A program made the translations under genes and the position numbers. From Microtetraspora sp. NBRC 13810 (GTDB taxonomy: Bacteria; Actinomycetota; Actinomycetes; Streptosporangiales; Streptosporangiaceae), in NCBI RefSeq assembly GCF_030268685.1, contig NZ_BSRQ01000006.1, forward strand, positions 343,678 through 407,677: a stretch of DNA of 64,000 nucleotides, written 5' to 3'. Below the pieces are notes generated by a model. That model saw nothing but the letters and a program-made list of their open reading frames with translations, was not told the origin of the DNA and searched no databases. Shown one piece after another: positions 18,111 through 26,871 of the stretch (positions are counted from its first letter, which is position 1; every line of letters begins with the position of its first letter).

Positions 18111-19013
18111 ATGTCACAGACTGGGGAGGTGTCCCGTCCTCATGGTGTGCACGACGACGATCTGGCCGCAGAGTTCACGGCGATCCGCCCGCGTCTGCTC
18201 GGGGTGGCCTACGGGCTGCTCGGCAGCGTGGAGGAGGCCGAGGACGTCGTGCAGGACGCCTGGCTCCGGCTGGGCCGGTCGGCGGCGCCGGAGGTCAGGG
18301 ACGTCACCGCCTGGCTGGTGGTCACGGTCTCCCGGCTCGCGCTCGACGTGCTGCGCTCGGCTCGGGTGCGCCGGGAGGAGTACGTGGGGCCGTGGCTGCC
18401 CGAACCGGTGGTGGACGGCGCGGACGGGGCCGATCCCGCCGACCGGGTGACGCTGGAGGAGTCGATGAGCATGGCCATGCTGGTCGTGCTGGAGTCGCTG
18501 AGCCCGGCCGAGCGCGCGGCGTTCGTGCTGCACGAGGTGTTCGGGCTCTCCTTCGACGAGGTGAGCCGGGCGGTCGGCCGTACCCCGGCGGCCTGCCGGC
18601 AGCTCGCCGCCCGCGCGCGGCGGCACGTGTCGGCGCGCGCGCCGAGGTTCCCGGTGTCCGGCGCCGAGCATCGGCGGGTGGTGGACGCCTTCGCGCGGGC
18701 GTGCCGGAGCGGGGACATCGCGGCCCTGCTCGCCGTCCTCGACCCGGACGTGGTGCTGCGCAGCGACGGCGGCGGCGTGGTCCGGGCGGCGCGCCGGCCC
18801 ATCGTCGGCGCGGCCCGGGTGACCAGGTACATCGCCGGCATACAGCGCTTCGGCGACTACCGCTTCGCCCCGACGACGGTGAACGGCTGGGCGGGGCTGC
18901 TCCGGCTCAGGGGCGACAAGCTGGCCGGGGTCTACGGCCTGACCGTCTCCGCCGGCCGGATCACCGAGATCGACGCCGTGATGAACCCCGAGAAACTGCG
19001 GAGAATCCGGTGA
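18111..19013 (+). CDS. ECF41-type RNA polymerase sigma factor (SigJ-like)
   Basis: A 300-residue sigma factor. Residues 17-85 are region 2 (IRPRLLGVAYGLLGSVEEAEDVVQDAWLR), then the WLPEPV motif of this family. Region 4 is LSPAERAAFVLHEVFGLSFDEVSRAVGRTPAACRQLAARARRHV. The C-terminal ~100 residues form a SnoaL-like domain with DGGG and the closing NPEKL, both signatures of ECF41, which replaces an anti-sigma factor with its own C-terminal domain. In known ECF41 loci a carboxymuconolactone decarboxylase, oxidoreductase or epimerase gene lies next to it; here two CMD-like genes and an oxidoreductase lie just upstream. Confidence 0.9.
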   Translation: MSQTGEVSRPHGVHDDDLAAEFTAIRPRLLGVAYGLLGSVEEAEDVVQDAWLRLGRSAAPEVRDVTAWLVVTVSRLALDVLRSARVRREEYVGPWLPEPVVDGADGADPADRVTLEESMSMAMLVVLESLSPAERAAFVLHEVFGLSFDEVSRAVGRTPAACRQLAARARRHVSARAPRFPVSGAEHRRVVDAFARACRSGDIAALLAVLDPDVVLRSDGGGVVRAARRPIVGAARVTRYIAGIQRFGDYRFAPTTVNGWAGLLRLRGDKLAGVYGLTVSAGRITEIDAVMNPEKLRRIR

Positions 19014-19087
19014 AACCGCGGACCCGCGTCCGTGATCGGCTCGCCTCGGTTACCCGGCGGACGCCGGATCACACAGAAAATAAAGTA

Positions 19088-19109
19088 AAAACCCTGCTCA
19101 GAGGGTTTT
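19088..19109 (+). terminator. intrinsic terminator after the sigma factor gene
   Basis: AAAACCCT, a six-base loop, then AGGGTTTT: a perfect 8-bp stem that ends in a T-run, an unusually classic terminator for this genome. It lies 75 bases after the sigma factor stop. Confidence 0.75.
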
Positions 19110-19115
19110 AACCCA

Positions 19116-19145
19116 TTGTGACCCGGTCATGCCTTCAGTTAGGTT
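19116..19145 (+). promoter_or_regulatory. promoter of the small-ORF transcript
   Basis: TTGTGA (19116-19121) and TAGGTT (19140-19145) are separated by 18 bases, a good vegetative sigma pattern. Transcription would start near 19152, giving a leader of about 115 bases before the 37-codon ORF. Confidence 0.55.
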
Positions 19146-19147
19146 GG

Positions 19148-19260
19148 CCGGGTCTCGCGTTGCACGCGGGTGACCGGTTCTGCAAGCGCACACCAATCAT
19201 CCGTCAAGCGCCGCGAGGGAGAGTCCGCGTGACTCACCACTCGAGCCGAAAGGAAGGAGG
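19148..19260 (+). ncRNA. structured 5' leader of unknown class
   Basis: The leader folds into at least two clear hairpins: CCGGGTC with GACCGG around an inner CGCG stem (19148-19177), and GAGTC-CGCGT-GACTC (19221-19235). It ends in GCCGAAAGGAAGGAGG, the ribosome site of the small ORF. It does not match a riboswitch class I know. The role is undetermined. Confidence 0.4.
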
Positions 19261-19266
19261 CAGGTA

Positions 19267-19380
19267 ATGCGACGCATAAGGATACCCCGGCCGCAATCAG
19301 TCCGGCGTCCGGCCCCCGCTCAGGACACCAGCCCGGACCTCGACCTGCGCTCTCCGTCAGGACGCCCCCTCCCCTACTGA
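19267..19380 (+). CDS. 37-residue Arg/Pro-rich small protein or leader peptide
   Basis: A short ORF starting ATG with AAGGAAGGAGG seven bases upstream, the strongest ribosome-binding site seen in the window. The product begins MRRIRIPRPQSVRRPAPAQD, is basic at the start, acidic in the middle and ends PLPY. It has its own promoter and leader, and no obvious target gene follows on the strand except another small ORF. It could be a leader peptide, a small regulatory protein or an RNA-binding peptide. I do not recognise it. Confidence 0.5.
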   Translation: MRRIRIPRPQSVRRPAPAQDTSPDLDLRSPSGRPLPY

Positions 19381-19556
19381 GCGCGTGGGCGCGCTCGGAC
19401 CTTCCCCCGGGATACCTCCGGCGGGTGCCACGAGGCACGGTGACGTGTACGCCCTCACACACGACACCGCGCTTTTACGGCGGTTTTACAGGGTGGTCGG
19501 TAGTTATTCCGATATAACAGAATCATCACGCCGGGGGGGCTCAGTTGAGGAAGCTT

Positions 19557-19745
19557 GTGGTGGTACCACCCAATGTCACGCGACACACCATCCGTGACAT
19601 CAGATCCGCGCGCCGGCACCGGCCCGCGGCCGACACCAGAGTGTCCGACACCAAGATGATCGACAAAGTGGTCGACCTGCGCGCGTGGTCCGGGCGCAAC
19701 GTCATCCGGTTCCCGCGCACCGGCGGCCCCACCTCCGCCGCCTGA
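19557..19745 (+). CDS. small basic protein, unknown
   Basis: A 62-residue ORF with GAGGAA five bases before a GTG; an in-frame TTG at 19545 and GTG at 19560 are alternatives. The product is basic in its first half (TRHTIRDIRSARRHRP) and ends VVDLRAWSGRNVIRFPRTGG. A TATAAC element lies at 19513-19518. It has no Cys, signal peptide or membrane helix. It runs convergently toward the SDR gene, 23 bases from its stop. Function unknown; the ORF itself is only moderately supported. Confidence 0.4.
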   Translation: MVVPPNVTRHTIRDIRSARRHRPAADTRVSDTKMIDKVVDLRAWSGRNVIRFPRTGGPTSAA

Positions 19746-19768
19746 ACCCCCCGCCGTGTCCGCCGCCC

Positions 19769-20575
19769 TCAGCCGAGGGCCGCGCGCACCAGCTCGTCGC
19801 TGAGCGCGCGCAGGCGGGCGCGGGCCTTCGGGTCGTACGCCTGCGGGTCGGCGCGGCTGTCGCGTGAGCCGTCGAAGTACCGGCCGGTGACCCCTCCGAG
19901 GTCGTTGACCAGGCGCAGCGTGGCCGCGCCGCCCTCCTCCAGCGAGCTGACCGGGGCGATGCCCGCCTCGCCCACCATCCCGGTGTCCATCAAGGTCGCC
20001 GGATGCAGGGCGTTGACCCGCACCCCCTCCCCGGCGAGCTCCTCGGCCAGGTCGAAGGTGAACATGATCTGCGCGAGCTTGCTCTGGCCGTAGGCCCGCC
20101 GCGCGCTGTAGCCGCGGATGAGCATGGGATCGTCGAAGTCGACGGGATGCTGCCCGGCGGAGGCGACGTTCACCACCCGGGCCGGGGCGCCGACTCTCAG
20201 CAGCGGGAGCAGCCGCCTGGTCAGGTGGAATCCCGCCAGATAGTTGACGGCGAAGCGCAGCTCGACGCCGTCCTCGCTCTCCTGCCTGCCCGCGCCGGGC
20301 CGGCCGTAGCCGATCCCCGCGTTGTTCACCAGCGCGTCGAGCCGGTCGAACCGCTCGACGAGCTCGTCGGCCATGGCCTCCACCGCCCGCAGGCCGGACA
20401 GGTCGGCGAGCACGCCCTCGGCCTGCCCGCCGAGCTCGGTCACCTCGGCCACGGTCTCCCGCAGCCGCGCGGGATCCCGTCCGTGCACGATCACCCTGAC
20501 ACCCGGCGCGGCGAGCCGGCGCGCGAGGAACCGGCCGAGCCCGCTCGTGGCCCCGGTGATCAATATGGTCCGCAT
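19769..20575 (-). CDS. short-chain dehydrogenase/reductase
   Basis: A 268-residue NAD(P)-dependent SDR. It has TGATSGLGRFLARRL at the nucleotide site, NNAG at residues 84-87, the catalytic Ser in VNVASAGQ and the YxxxK motif in AYGQSKL. The C-terminal part is longer than in a classical SDR and resembles retinol-dehydrogenase-like members of actinobacteria. The substrate is unknown. It lies 123 bases downstream of the HxlR regulator gene on the same strand and could be read with it. Confidence 0.85.
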   Translation of the reverse strand: MRTILITGATSGLGRFLARRLAAPGVRVIVHGRDPARLRETVAEVTELGGQAEGVLADLSGLRAVEAMADELVERFDRLDALVNNAGIGYGRPGAGRQESEDGVELRFAVNYLAGFHLTRRLLPLLRVGAPARVVNVASAGQHPVDFDDPMLIRGYSARRAYGQSKLAQIMFTFDLAEELAGEGVRVNALHPATLMDTGMVGEAGIAPVSSLEEGGAATLRLVNDLGGVTGRYFDGSRDSRADPQAYDPKARARLRALSDELVRAALG

Positions 20576-20675
20576 GACCCTCCTTCGGCCGGCGCGCCAC
20601 CGCCCGTGCGCACGCGATCAACGATGGTAGCCAGGACAGATGAGAGGCGGCGCCCGGTCCGGCGAGGGAGCCTGC

Positions 20676-20702
20676 GACCTTTACGACCTTTACCACCTTT
20701 AT
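20676..20702. repeat. three tandem 9-bp repeats
   Basis: GACCTTTAC, GACCTTTAC and CACCTTTAT follow each other directly at the 3' end of the HxlR-type regulator gene and just beyond its stop codon. No role can be assigned. Confidence 0.6.
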
Positions 20703-21217
20703 GGCAGCAGCGGCTCCAGCAGCCGGTGCGGCTGCCGCAGGGCGAGGGTGACCTGGTCCCGCTTCTCCCGGTCGAGGCCGGGCCCGGGACGCACTTCGAT
20801 CTGCGACAACGCCGGGCGCACGCCACACGGCGGGCAGACGGCCCCCTGGTCCAGCTCCGCGCCGCAGCCGACGTGGTGGAACAGCCGCATCGGCTCCCGC
20901 GACAGGTGCCGCTCCCCCCACTTGGCCAGTGTGTACACGGTCGGCCACAGCTCCTGCCCGATTTCGGTCAGCACGTATTCATCCCGCGGCGGTGACTCCT
21001 GGTACCGACGCCGGGTGAACAGCCCCGCCTCCACCAGCATGCCGAGCCGCTGGGACAGCACGGCCCGCGGAATCTCCAGGTGGGCGAGGAAGTCGCCGAA
21101 ACGGCGCACGCCGTACAACGCGTCGCGGATCACCAGCAGGGTCCAGCGCTCGCCGATCAGCTCCAGGGCCTTGGCCAGTGAGCAGTCCTGCCCGTCGTAG
21201 TTCTTACCCAGCGCCAT
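20699..21217 (-). CDS. HxlR family transcriptional regulator
   Basis: A 172-residue winged-helix regulator. DCSLAKALELIGERWTLLVIRDALYGVRRFGDF and PRAVLSQRLGMLVEAGLFTRRRYQ are the HxlR signature, with the Cys near the N-terminus that senses oxidants or electrophiles in some relatives. The C-terminal tail has a CPPCG pair as an added possible metal or thiol site. The ATG at 21217 is used because MALGKNYDGQDCSLA is the family opening. It is divergent from an MFS pump; a 19-bp perfect inverted repeat lies between them, so it probably represses the pump and itself. Confidence 0.9.
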   Translation of the reverse strand: MALGKNYDGQDCSLAKALELIGERWTLLVIRDALYGVRRFGDFLAHLEIPRAVLSQRLGMLVEAGLFTRRRYQESPPRDEYVLTEIGQELWPTVYTLAKWGERHLSREPMRLFHHVGCGAELDQGAVCPPCGVRPALSQIEVRPGPGLDREKRDQVTLALRQPHRLLEPLLP

Positions 21218-21225
21218 GCCTCCAC

Positions 21226-21288
21226 CATAGTTCATTCATCGAACCGACCGTGCTACGGTGACGCAGTCAGTTCGATGAATGAACTATG
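21226..21288. promoter_or_regulatory. HxlR operator: 19-bp perfect inverted repeat
   Basis: The arms CATAGTTCATTCATCGAAC (21226-21244) and its exact complement (21270-21288) are separated by 25 bases and fill the space between the HxlR and MFS starts. Each arm also contains a smaller symmetric TTCATTCATCGAA element. It is the likely binding site of the adjacent regulator and would block both promoters. Confidence 0.7.
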
Positions 21289-21299
21289 GAGATCCTCCC

Positions 21300-22655
21300 G
21301 TGACCCTCACCTCCGCGCCGCCCGCCGCGCCACCCCGCGCGGCGGGCGTCATCCTCGCCCTGACCTGCGCGGCTCCCCTGCTCGTCCTGATCAACTACAC
21401 CGCCCCCATGGTCACGCTGCCGGACACCGCGGCGGCGCTCGGCGCCGGCGTCACCGGCCCCGCCTGGATCCTCAACGGCATCTCCCTCGGCCTCTCCGCC
21501 CTCCTGCTGGTCGCCGGCAGCCTCGCCGACGACTACGGGCGGCGCCGGGTCTACGTGCTCGGCATGTGGGTGCTGGCCGCCTCCTCCGTGCTGGTGGCGG
21601 TGGCGGTCAACACGCCGACGTTCGTCGCGGGCCGGCTGCTCCAGGGCGCCGCGAGCGCGGCCGTGCTCGCCGCCAGCCTCGGCATCCTCGGCCACAGCAC
21701 GCCCAGCGGCCCGGCCAGACTCCGCGCCACCGGCCGGTACGGCGCCACGCTCGGCCTCGGCATCGCCGTCGGCCCGCTGCTGTCCGGGTGGGGCGCCACC
21801 GTGGGGAGCTGGCGGGCGGTCTACTGGGCGGTCGCCGCGGGCGCGGTGATCCTCGCCGTGGCGGCCCGGCTGCTGCCCGAGTCGCGCGCCGAGCGGGCGC
21901 GGCGGCTCGACGTCCCCGGCGTGCTCACCCTCGCGCTCGGCGTCGCCGCGCTGCTCGCCGCGATCACCGAGGGCCGGACCGGCTGGACCCGGCCGATCGT
22001 CGTCGCGTTCTTCGCCGCCGCGGCCGTCCTGCTCGTCGCCTTCGTGGTGGTCGAGAGGAGGCGCGCCGAGCCGATGATCGACCTCGGCCTCTTCCGCCGG
22101 CCGATGTTCCTCGTCTCCACCGGCGGCGCGCTGGTCACCGGCATCGCCGTGATCGGCCTGATGAGCTACATGCCCACCGTGCTGACGCTCGCCCACGACA
22201 TGACCTCCGTCACCGCCGCCGCGCTCTTCAGCGTCTGGTCCGGCACGTCGTTCCTGACCGCGCTGCTGAACCGGCACCTGCGGATGGGCTCCCGCGTCCG
22301 CCTCGCCCTCGGCCTGATCCTGTCGGCCGCCGGGACCCTGCCGCTGCTCGGCGTCGCCGACCACCTCTCCTACGGGCGCGTCCTGCCCGGCCTGTTCGTG
22401 GCCGGGATCGGCAGCGGGCTGATCAACGCCTCGCTCACCCACCTGGCCATCGAGAGCGTCCCCGCGCACCGGGTCGGCATGGGCTCCGGCGCCGGCAACA
22501 CCGCCCGCTACATCGGCTCCGCGGTCGGCGTGGCCGTCACGGTCACCGTCGCCGGCGTCTTCGGCCTGTCCGCCGGCACCGACGTCACCGTCGTGGCCTA
22601 CGCCGTCGTCGCGGTCGCCGCCGCACTGCTCGCACTGGCCGCCCGTACGGCATAG
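21300..22655 (+). CDS. MFS drug efflux transporter
   Basis: A 451-residue DHA2-like transporter with about 14 hydrophobic helices. The first helix is GVILALTCAAPLLVLINYTAPMVTLP; the motif-A-like loop is GSLADDYGRRRVYVLG; RLLQGAASAAVLAASLGIL and the C-terminal GMGSGAGNTARYIGSAVG are typical of the QacA/EmrB group. The GTG at 21300 is preceded by GGAGA; starting at the ATG at 21279 would place the start inside the operator arm. It is probably induced when the HxlR regulator leaves that operator. The substrate is unknown. Confidence 0.85.
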   Translation: MTLTSAPPAAPPRAAGVILALTCAAPLLVLINYTAPMVTLPDTAAALGAGVTGPAWILNGISLGLSALLLVAGSLADDYGRRRVYVLGMWVLAASSVLVAVAVNTPTFVAGRLLQGAASAAVLAASLGILGHSTPSGPARLRATGRYGATLGLGIAVGPLLSGWGATVGSWRAVYWAVAAGAVILAVAARLLPESRAERARRLDVPGVLTLALGVAALLAAITEGRTGWTRPIVVAFFAAAAVLLVAFVVVERRRAEPMIDLGLFRRPMFLVSTGGALVTGIAVIGLMSYMPTVLTLAHDMTSVTAAALFSVWSGTSFLTALLNRHLRMGSRVRLALGLILSAAGTLPLLGVADHLSYGRVLPGLFVAGIGSGLINASLTHLAIESVPAHRVGMGSGAGNTARYIGSAVGVAVTVTVAGVFGLSAGTDVTVVAYAVVAVAAALLALAARTA

Positions 22656-22731
22656 CCGCAGCTCTTGCCCCCCGTGACGGGAAATGAGAACGTCATAGAG
22701 CGGCATCCGTGTCTGTAGAGGGGGAGCGGAC

Positions 22732-23907
22732 ATGTCAGATCTGCCCAGGCTGCCTTTCCGGCGCGGCGACGTGCTGGAGATCTCACCGGCGTTCCGCGGG
22801 CTGCGGGCCAGGGAACCGGTCGCCAGGGTCGTCACCGAGACCGGCGACGAGGCGTGGCTGGTGAGCGGCTACGACGAGATCCGGCAGGTCTTCGCCGACG
22901 ACCGCTTCGGCCGCTCCCACCCCACGCCCGAGTCCGCCCCGCGGCTCTCCGCCAACGCGATGATGGGCGGCCCGTCCGGCGACTACGCGACCGAGCGGGC
23001 CGTCCACCAGCGACTCCGCCGCCTGCTCACCCCCGCCTTCTCGGCCCGCCGGATGCGGATCCTGTCCGGCCGCGTGCAGAAACTGGTCGAGGACCTGCTG
23101 GACGACCTGGTCGAGCACGGCCCGCCCGCCGACCTGCACGAGCGGTTCTCCGTCCCGCTGCCCATGCAGGTCATCTGCGAGTTGCTCGGCGTGCCGTACG
23201 CGGACCGGGCGAAGTTCCGGGCGATGGCCGACGCGATGACCGACCTGACCGACTTCGAGCACTCGGCCGCGGCCCAGACCGAGATGAACGCCTACACGTA
23301 CGCGATCGTCCGGGCCAAACGCCGCGACCCGGGCGAGGACGTCTACACCGACCTCGCGACGGCGGCCCTGCCCGAGAACGAGATCGCCAGGATCGCCGGC
23401 GGCCTGCTCTTCGCCGGGCACGAGACGACGGTCAACCAGATCGACTACGGCGTCCTGCTGTTCCTACGCGATCCCGACCAGCTCGGCGCCCTGCTGCGCG
23501 ACCCCTCACTGGCCGAGGCCGCCGTCGAGGAGATCCTCCGGGTGGCCGCGCCCAGCCAGCACGGCCTGGTCAGGTACGCCCGCGAGGACGTCGAGATCGC
23601 CGGCGTCACGATCAGGGCCGGCGACCTGGTCGTCCTCGCCACCGTGGCGGCCAACCGGGACGAGCGCGTCTACGACGACCCCGACCGCTTCGACATCTCC
23701 CGGCAGATCGTCCACCCGCACGTCGGCTTCGGCTACGCCGCCCACTACTGCGTCGGCGCCAGCCTGGCCAGGGTGGAGCTCACCACGGTCTTCCGCACGC
23801 TCTTCCACCGCCTTCCCACCCTGCGCCTCGCCGTCCCCGCCGACGAGCTCACCACCCACCACGACCGCCTCACCGGCGGCCTCACCGAACTCCCCGTCAC
23901 CTGGTGA
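22732..23907 (+). CDS. cytochrome P450
   Basis: A 391-residue soluble class I P450. The oxygen-binding I-helix motif is AGHETT, the ExxR motif is EEILR, and the haem loop is FGYAAHYCVGASLAR with Cys as thiolate ligand. AHYCVGASLAR with ANRDERVYDDPDRFDI is typical of CYP105/CYP107-like biosynthetic or detoxifying enzymes. GAGGGGGAGC lies before the ATG. It follows the MFS gene by 76 bases on the same strand. No ferredoxin gene is adjacent, so redox partners must come from elsewhere. Confidence 0.9.
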   Translation: MSDLPRLPFRRGDVLEISPAFRGLRAREPVARVVTETGDEAWLVSGYDEIRQVFADDRFGRSHPTPESAPRLSANAMMGGPSGDYATERAVHQRLRRLLTPAFSARRMRILSGRVQKLVEDLLDDLVEHGPPADLHERFSVPLPMQVICELLGVPYADRAKFRAMADAMTDLTDFEHSAAAQTEMNAYTYAIVRAKRRDPGEDVYTDLATAALPENEIARIAGGLLFAGHETTVNQIDYGVLLFLRDPDQLGALLRDPSLAEAAVEEILRVAAPSQHGLVRYAREDVEIAGVTIRAGDLVVLATVAANRDERVYDDPDRFDISRQIVHPHVGFGYAAHYCVGASLARVELTTVFRTLFHRLPTLRLAVPADELTTHHDRLTGGLTELPVTW

Positions 23908-23916
23908 AACGCGAAC

Positions 23917-23940
23917 GCCCGGCCTCCTAGGAGGCCGGGC
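23917..23940. terminator. bidirectional terminator between P450 and nrdJ
   Basis: GCCCGGCCTCCT followed directly by its exact complement forms a 24-bp perfect palindrome between the two convergent genes. Confidence 0.65.
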
Positions 23941-23956
23941 GCCCGGTTCACCGTGA

Positions 23957-26788
23957 TCAGCTGCAACCGCTGGTGCTGCCGCAGCCCTCGCAGACGTAGC
24001 AACTGCCCGCGGGGCGCATCTTGGTGCCGCAGGTCATGCAGAGGGGGGCGTCGGCGGTGAAGCCCTGGTGGCCCTCAAGGGTGCCCTGGCCGCGGACCGG
24101 CTCGGGGAGGGACTGCGTGACGATCTCCCTGGCCGGCTCGATCGGAGCCGACTGGGCGAGCGCCTCGGCGTCGATGACCTCCTCGGCGTGCAGCGCCGCC
24201 GGGTCCTCGCCGCGCTGCTGGGCCGCCCGCTCGGAGGCGGAGAAGACGCCGAGCGCGGCACGCTCGTCGTAGGGCAGGTGGTCCAGGGCCAGGCGGCGGA
24301 AGATGTAGTCCATCACCGAGGACGCCATCCGCACGTCGGGGTCGTCGGTCATGCCGGCCGGGTCGAAGCGCATGTTGACGAACTTGCTCACGTACGTCTC
24401 CAGCGGCACGCCGTACTGGAGCCCTATCGAGATCGCCACGGAGAAGGCGTCCATCACGCCCGCGAGGGTCGAACCCTGCTTGGACATCTTCAGGAAGACC
24501 TCGCCGAGACCGTCGTCGGGGTAGCTCGACGCGGTCATGTAACCCTTGGCCCCGCCGACCGTGAACCGGGTCGTGGTGCTGGGCCGCTGGTTCGGCATCC
24601 GCCGCCGGGTCGGGCGGGTGACCTCCACGACCTCCACGGCCGCCGCGACGGGCTCCTCCGCCTTCTCCTCGCCCTTCTTGGCGATGGACAGTGGCTGGCC
24701 GACCTTGCAGTTGTCCCGGTAGACGGCGAGCGCCTTCAGGCCGAGCTTCCAGCCCTCCAGGTAGACCTGCTCGATGTCCTCGATGGTGGCCGACTCGGGC
24801 AGGTTGACGGTCTTGGAGATGGCGCCGGACAGGAACGGCTGCGCGGCGGCCATCATGCGCACGTGGCCCATCGGGGCGATCGCCCGCTCGCCCATGGCGC
24901 AGTCGAACACCTCGTAGTGCTCGTGCCGCAGGCCGGGGGCGCCGACGACGTGCCCGTGCTCGGCGATGAACTCGACGATCGCCTCGATCTGCTCCTGCTG
25001 GTAGCCGAACTGCCGCAGGGCGCGCGGGATGGTCTGGTTGACGATCTGCATCGAGCCGCCGCCGACCAGCTTCTTGAACTTCACCAGCGCCAGGTCGGGC
25101 TCGATGCCGGTGGTGTCGCAGTCCATCATCAGGCCGATGGTGCCGGTGGGGGCGAGCAGCGACGCCTGCGCGTTGCGGTAGCCGTTCTTCTCGCCGAGCC
25201 GCAGGCACTCGGCCCACTGCCGGGACGCCTCGGCGTGGATCTTGGCGTCCATGCCGCCGAGGGTGCGCAGCTCGCCGTCCGCGTCGGCGTGCTTGCGCAT
25301 GACCCGCTTGTGGGCGTCGGCGTTGCGGGCGTACCCGTCGTAGGGGCCGACGATGCCGGCGATCTCGGCGCTGCGCCGGTAGGAGACACCGGTCATCAGG
25401 CTGGTGATCGCGCCGGCGATGGCCCGGCCGCCGTCGGAGTCGTAGGCGTGGCCGGTGGCCATGAGGAGCGCGCCCAGGTTGGCGTAGCCGATGCCGAGCT
25501 GGCGGTAGGCCCGCGTGGTCTCGGCGATCTTCTGGGTGGGGAAGTCGGCGAAGGTGATCGAGATGTCCATCGCGGTGATGATCAGCTCGGTCAGCTTGAC
25601 GAAGCTCGCGACGTCGAAGGAGTCGTCGTCCTTGAGGAACTTCAGCAGGTTGATGCTGGCCAGGTTGCAGGAGGAGTTGTCCAGGTGGACGTACTCGCTG
25701 CACGGGTTGCTGGCGGTGATCCGGCCGGTCTCGGGGGTGGTGTGCCAGTCGTTGATGGTGTCGTCGTACTGGACGCCGGGGTCGGCGCACTCCCAGGCGG
25801 CCTTCGCCATCTTGCGGAACAGGTCCTTGGCGTCGACCTTCTCGATGATCTCGCCGGTCAGGCGGGCGCGCAGCCCGAAGTCGCCGCCCTGCTCCACGGC
25901 CCGCATGAACTCGTCGGAGACGCGGACGGAGTTGTTGGCGTTCTGGTACTGGACCGAGACGATGTCCTTGCCGCCCAGGTCCATGTCGAACCCGGCGTCG
26001 CGGAGCGCGCGGACCTTGTCCTCCTCGCGCGCCTTGGTCTCGATGAACTCCTCGATGTCGGGGTGGTCGACGTCGAGGACCACCATCTTGGCCGCCCGCC
26101 GGGTCGCGCCGCCCGACTTGATCGTGCCCGCCGAGGCGTCGGCGCCGCGCATGAACGACACCGGGCCGCTCGCCGTGCCGCCGCTGGACAGCAGCTCCTT
26201 GCTGGAACGGATCCGGGAGAGGTTGACCCCCGAGCCGGAGCCGCCCTTGAAGATGACGCCCTCTTCCTTGTACCAGTCCAGGATGGACTCCATCGTGTCG
26301 TCCACCGCGAGGATGAAGCAGGCGCTCACCTGCTGCGGCGACGCGGTGCCGACGTTGAACCAGACCGGCGAGTTGAAGCTGAACAGCTGGTGGATCAGGG
26401 CGTGCTTGAGTTCGTGGTCGAAGATCTCGGCGTCCTCGTCGGAGGCGAAGTAGCCGTGCTCGATTCCCGTGCTGGTGTAGACGCCGACGACGCGGTCCAC
26501 CAGCTGGCGCAGGCTCCACTCGCGCTGCGGCGTGCCGACCGCCCCGCGGAAGTACTTGGTCGTCACGATGTTCGCGGCGTTCACCGACCACTCGGCGGGG
26601 AACTCGACGCCGCGCTGCTCGAAGTTGATCGAGCCGTCACGCCAGTTCGTCATGACGACGTCGCGGCGCTCCCACCGCACCTCGTCGTAAGGGTGCACGC
26701 CGGGAGTGGTGAAGATCCGCTTCATGCGCAAGCCCTTGCGGTTGCGCTTCCCCCCGCGCGCCGCCGCGCCACTCACCGTCTCCGTCAT
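23957..26788 (-). CDS. nrdJ: adenosylcobalamin-dependent ribonucleotide reductase
   Basis: A 943-residue class II ribonucleotide reductase that makes deoxynucleotides using a radical from adenosylcobalamin. The barrel motifs are visible: PVWFNVGTASPQQVSACFIL, the catalytic loop NPCSEYVHLDNSSCNLASINL, and APTGTIGLMMDCDTTGIEPD. A Cys-rich tail ends CMTCGTKMRPAGSCYVCEGCGSTSGCS; such tails re-reduce the active-site disulfide. GGAAGGGGGAAGTC lies before the ATG. It follows nrdR by 83 bases on the same strand and is probably in its operon, controlled by the NrdR boxes upstream of nrdR. No B12 riboswitch was seen. Confidence 0.95.
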   Translation of the reverse strand: MTETVSGAAARGGKRNRKGLRMKRIFTTPGVHPYDEVRWERRDVVMTNWRDGSINFEQRGVEFPAEWSVNAANIVTTKYFRGAVGTPQREWSLRQLVDRVVGVYTSTGIEHGYFASDEDAEIFDHELKHALIHQLFSFNSPVWFNVGTASPQQVSACFILAVDDTMESILDWYKEEGVIFKGGSGSGVNLSRIRSSKELLSSGGTASGPVSFMRGADASAGTIKSGGATRRAAKMVVLDVDHPDIEEFIETKAREEDKVRALRDAGFDMDLGGKDIVSVQYQNANNSVRVSDEFMRAVEQGGDFGLRARLTGEIIEKVDAKDLFRKMAKAAWECADPGVQYDDTINDWHTTPETGRITASNPCSEYVHLDNSSCNLASINLLKFLKDDDSFDVASFVKLTELIITAMDISITFADFPTQKIAETTRAYRQLGIGYANLGALLMATGHAYDSDGGRAIAGAITSLMTGVSYRRSAEIAGIVGPYDGYARNADAHKRVMRKHADADGELRTLGGMDAKIHAEASRQWAECLRLGEKNGYRNAQASLLAPTGTIGLMMDCDTTGIEPDLALVKFKKLVGGGSMQIVNQTIPRALRQFGYQQEQIEAIVEFIAEHGHVVGAPGLRHEHYEVFDCAMGERAIAPMGHVRMMAAAQPFLSGAISKTVNLPESATIEDIEQVYLEGWKLGLKALAVYRDNCKVGQPLSIAKKGEEKAEEPVAAAVEVVEVTRPTRRRMPNQRPSTTTRFTVGGAKGYMTASSYPDDGLGEVFLKMSKQGSTLAGVMDAFSVAISIGLQYGVPLETYVSKFVNMRFDPAGMTDDPDVRMASSVMDYIFRRLALDHLPYDERAALGVFSASERAAQQRGEDPAALHAEEVIDAEALAQSAPIEPAREIVTQSLPEPVRGQGTLEGHQGFTADAPLCMTCGTKMRPAGSCYVCEGCGSTSGCS

Positions 26789-26871
26789 GACTTCCCCCTT
26801 CCGGGACCCCCGATGGAGCCCCCGTACGTAACCAATGGTCGTGCCGCCCGTCCCCGGCGGCCGGGGTTCAG

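Noticed and set aside
19201..19266. Possible glycine riboswitch (GGGAGAG ... GCCGAAAGG)
   Set aside because: The partner helices and the second aptamer are missing and the motif does not continue as GCCGAAGGAGCAA; no glycine gene follows.
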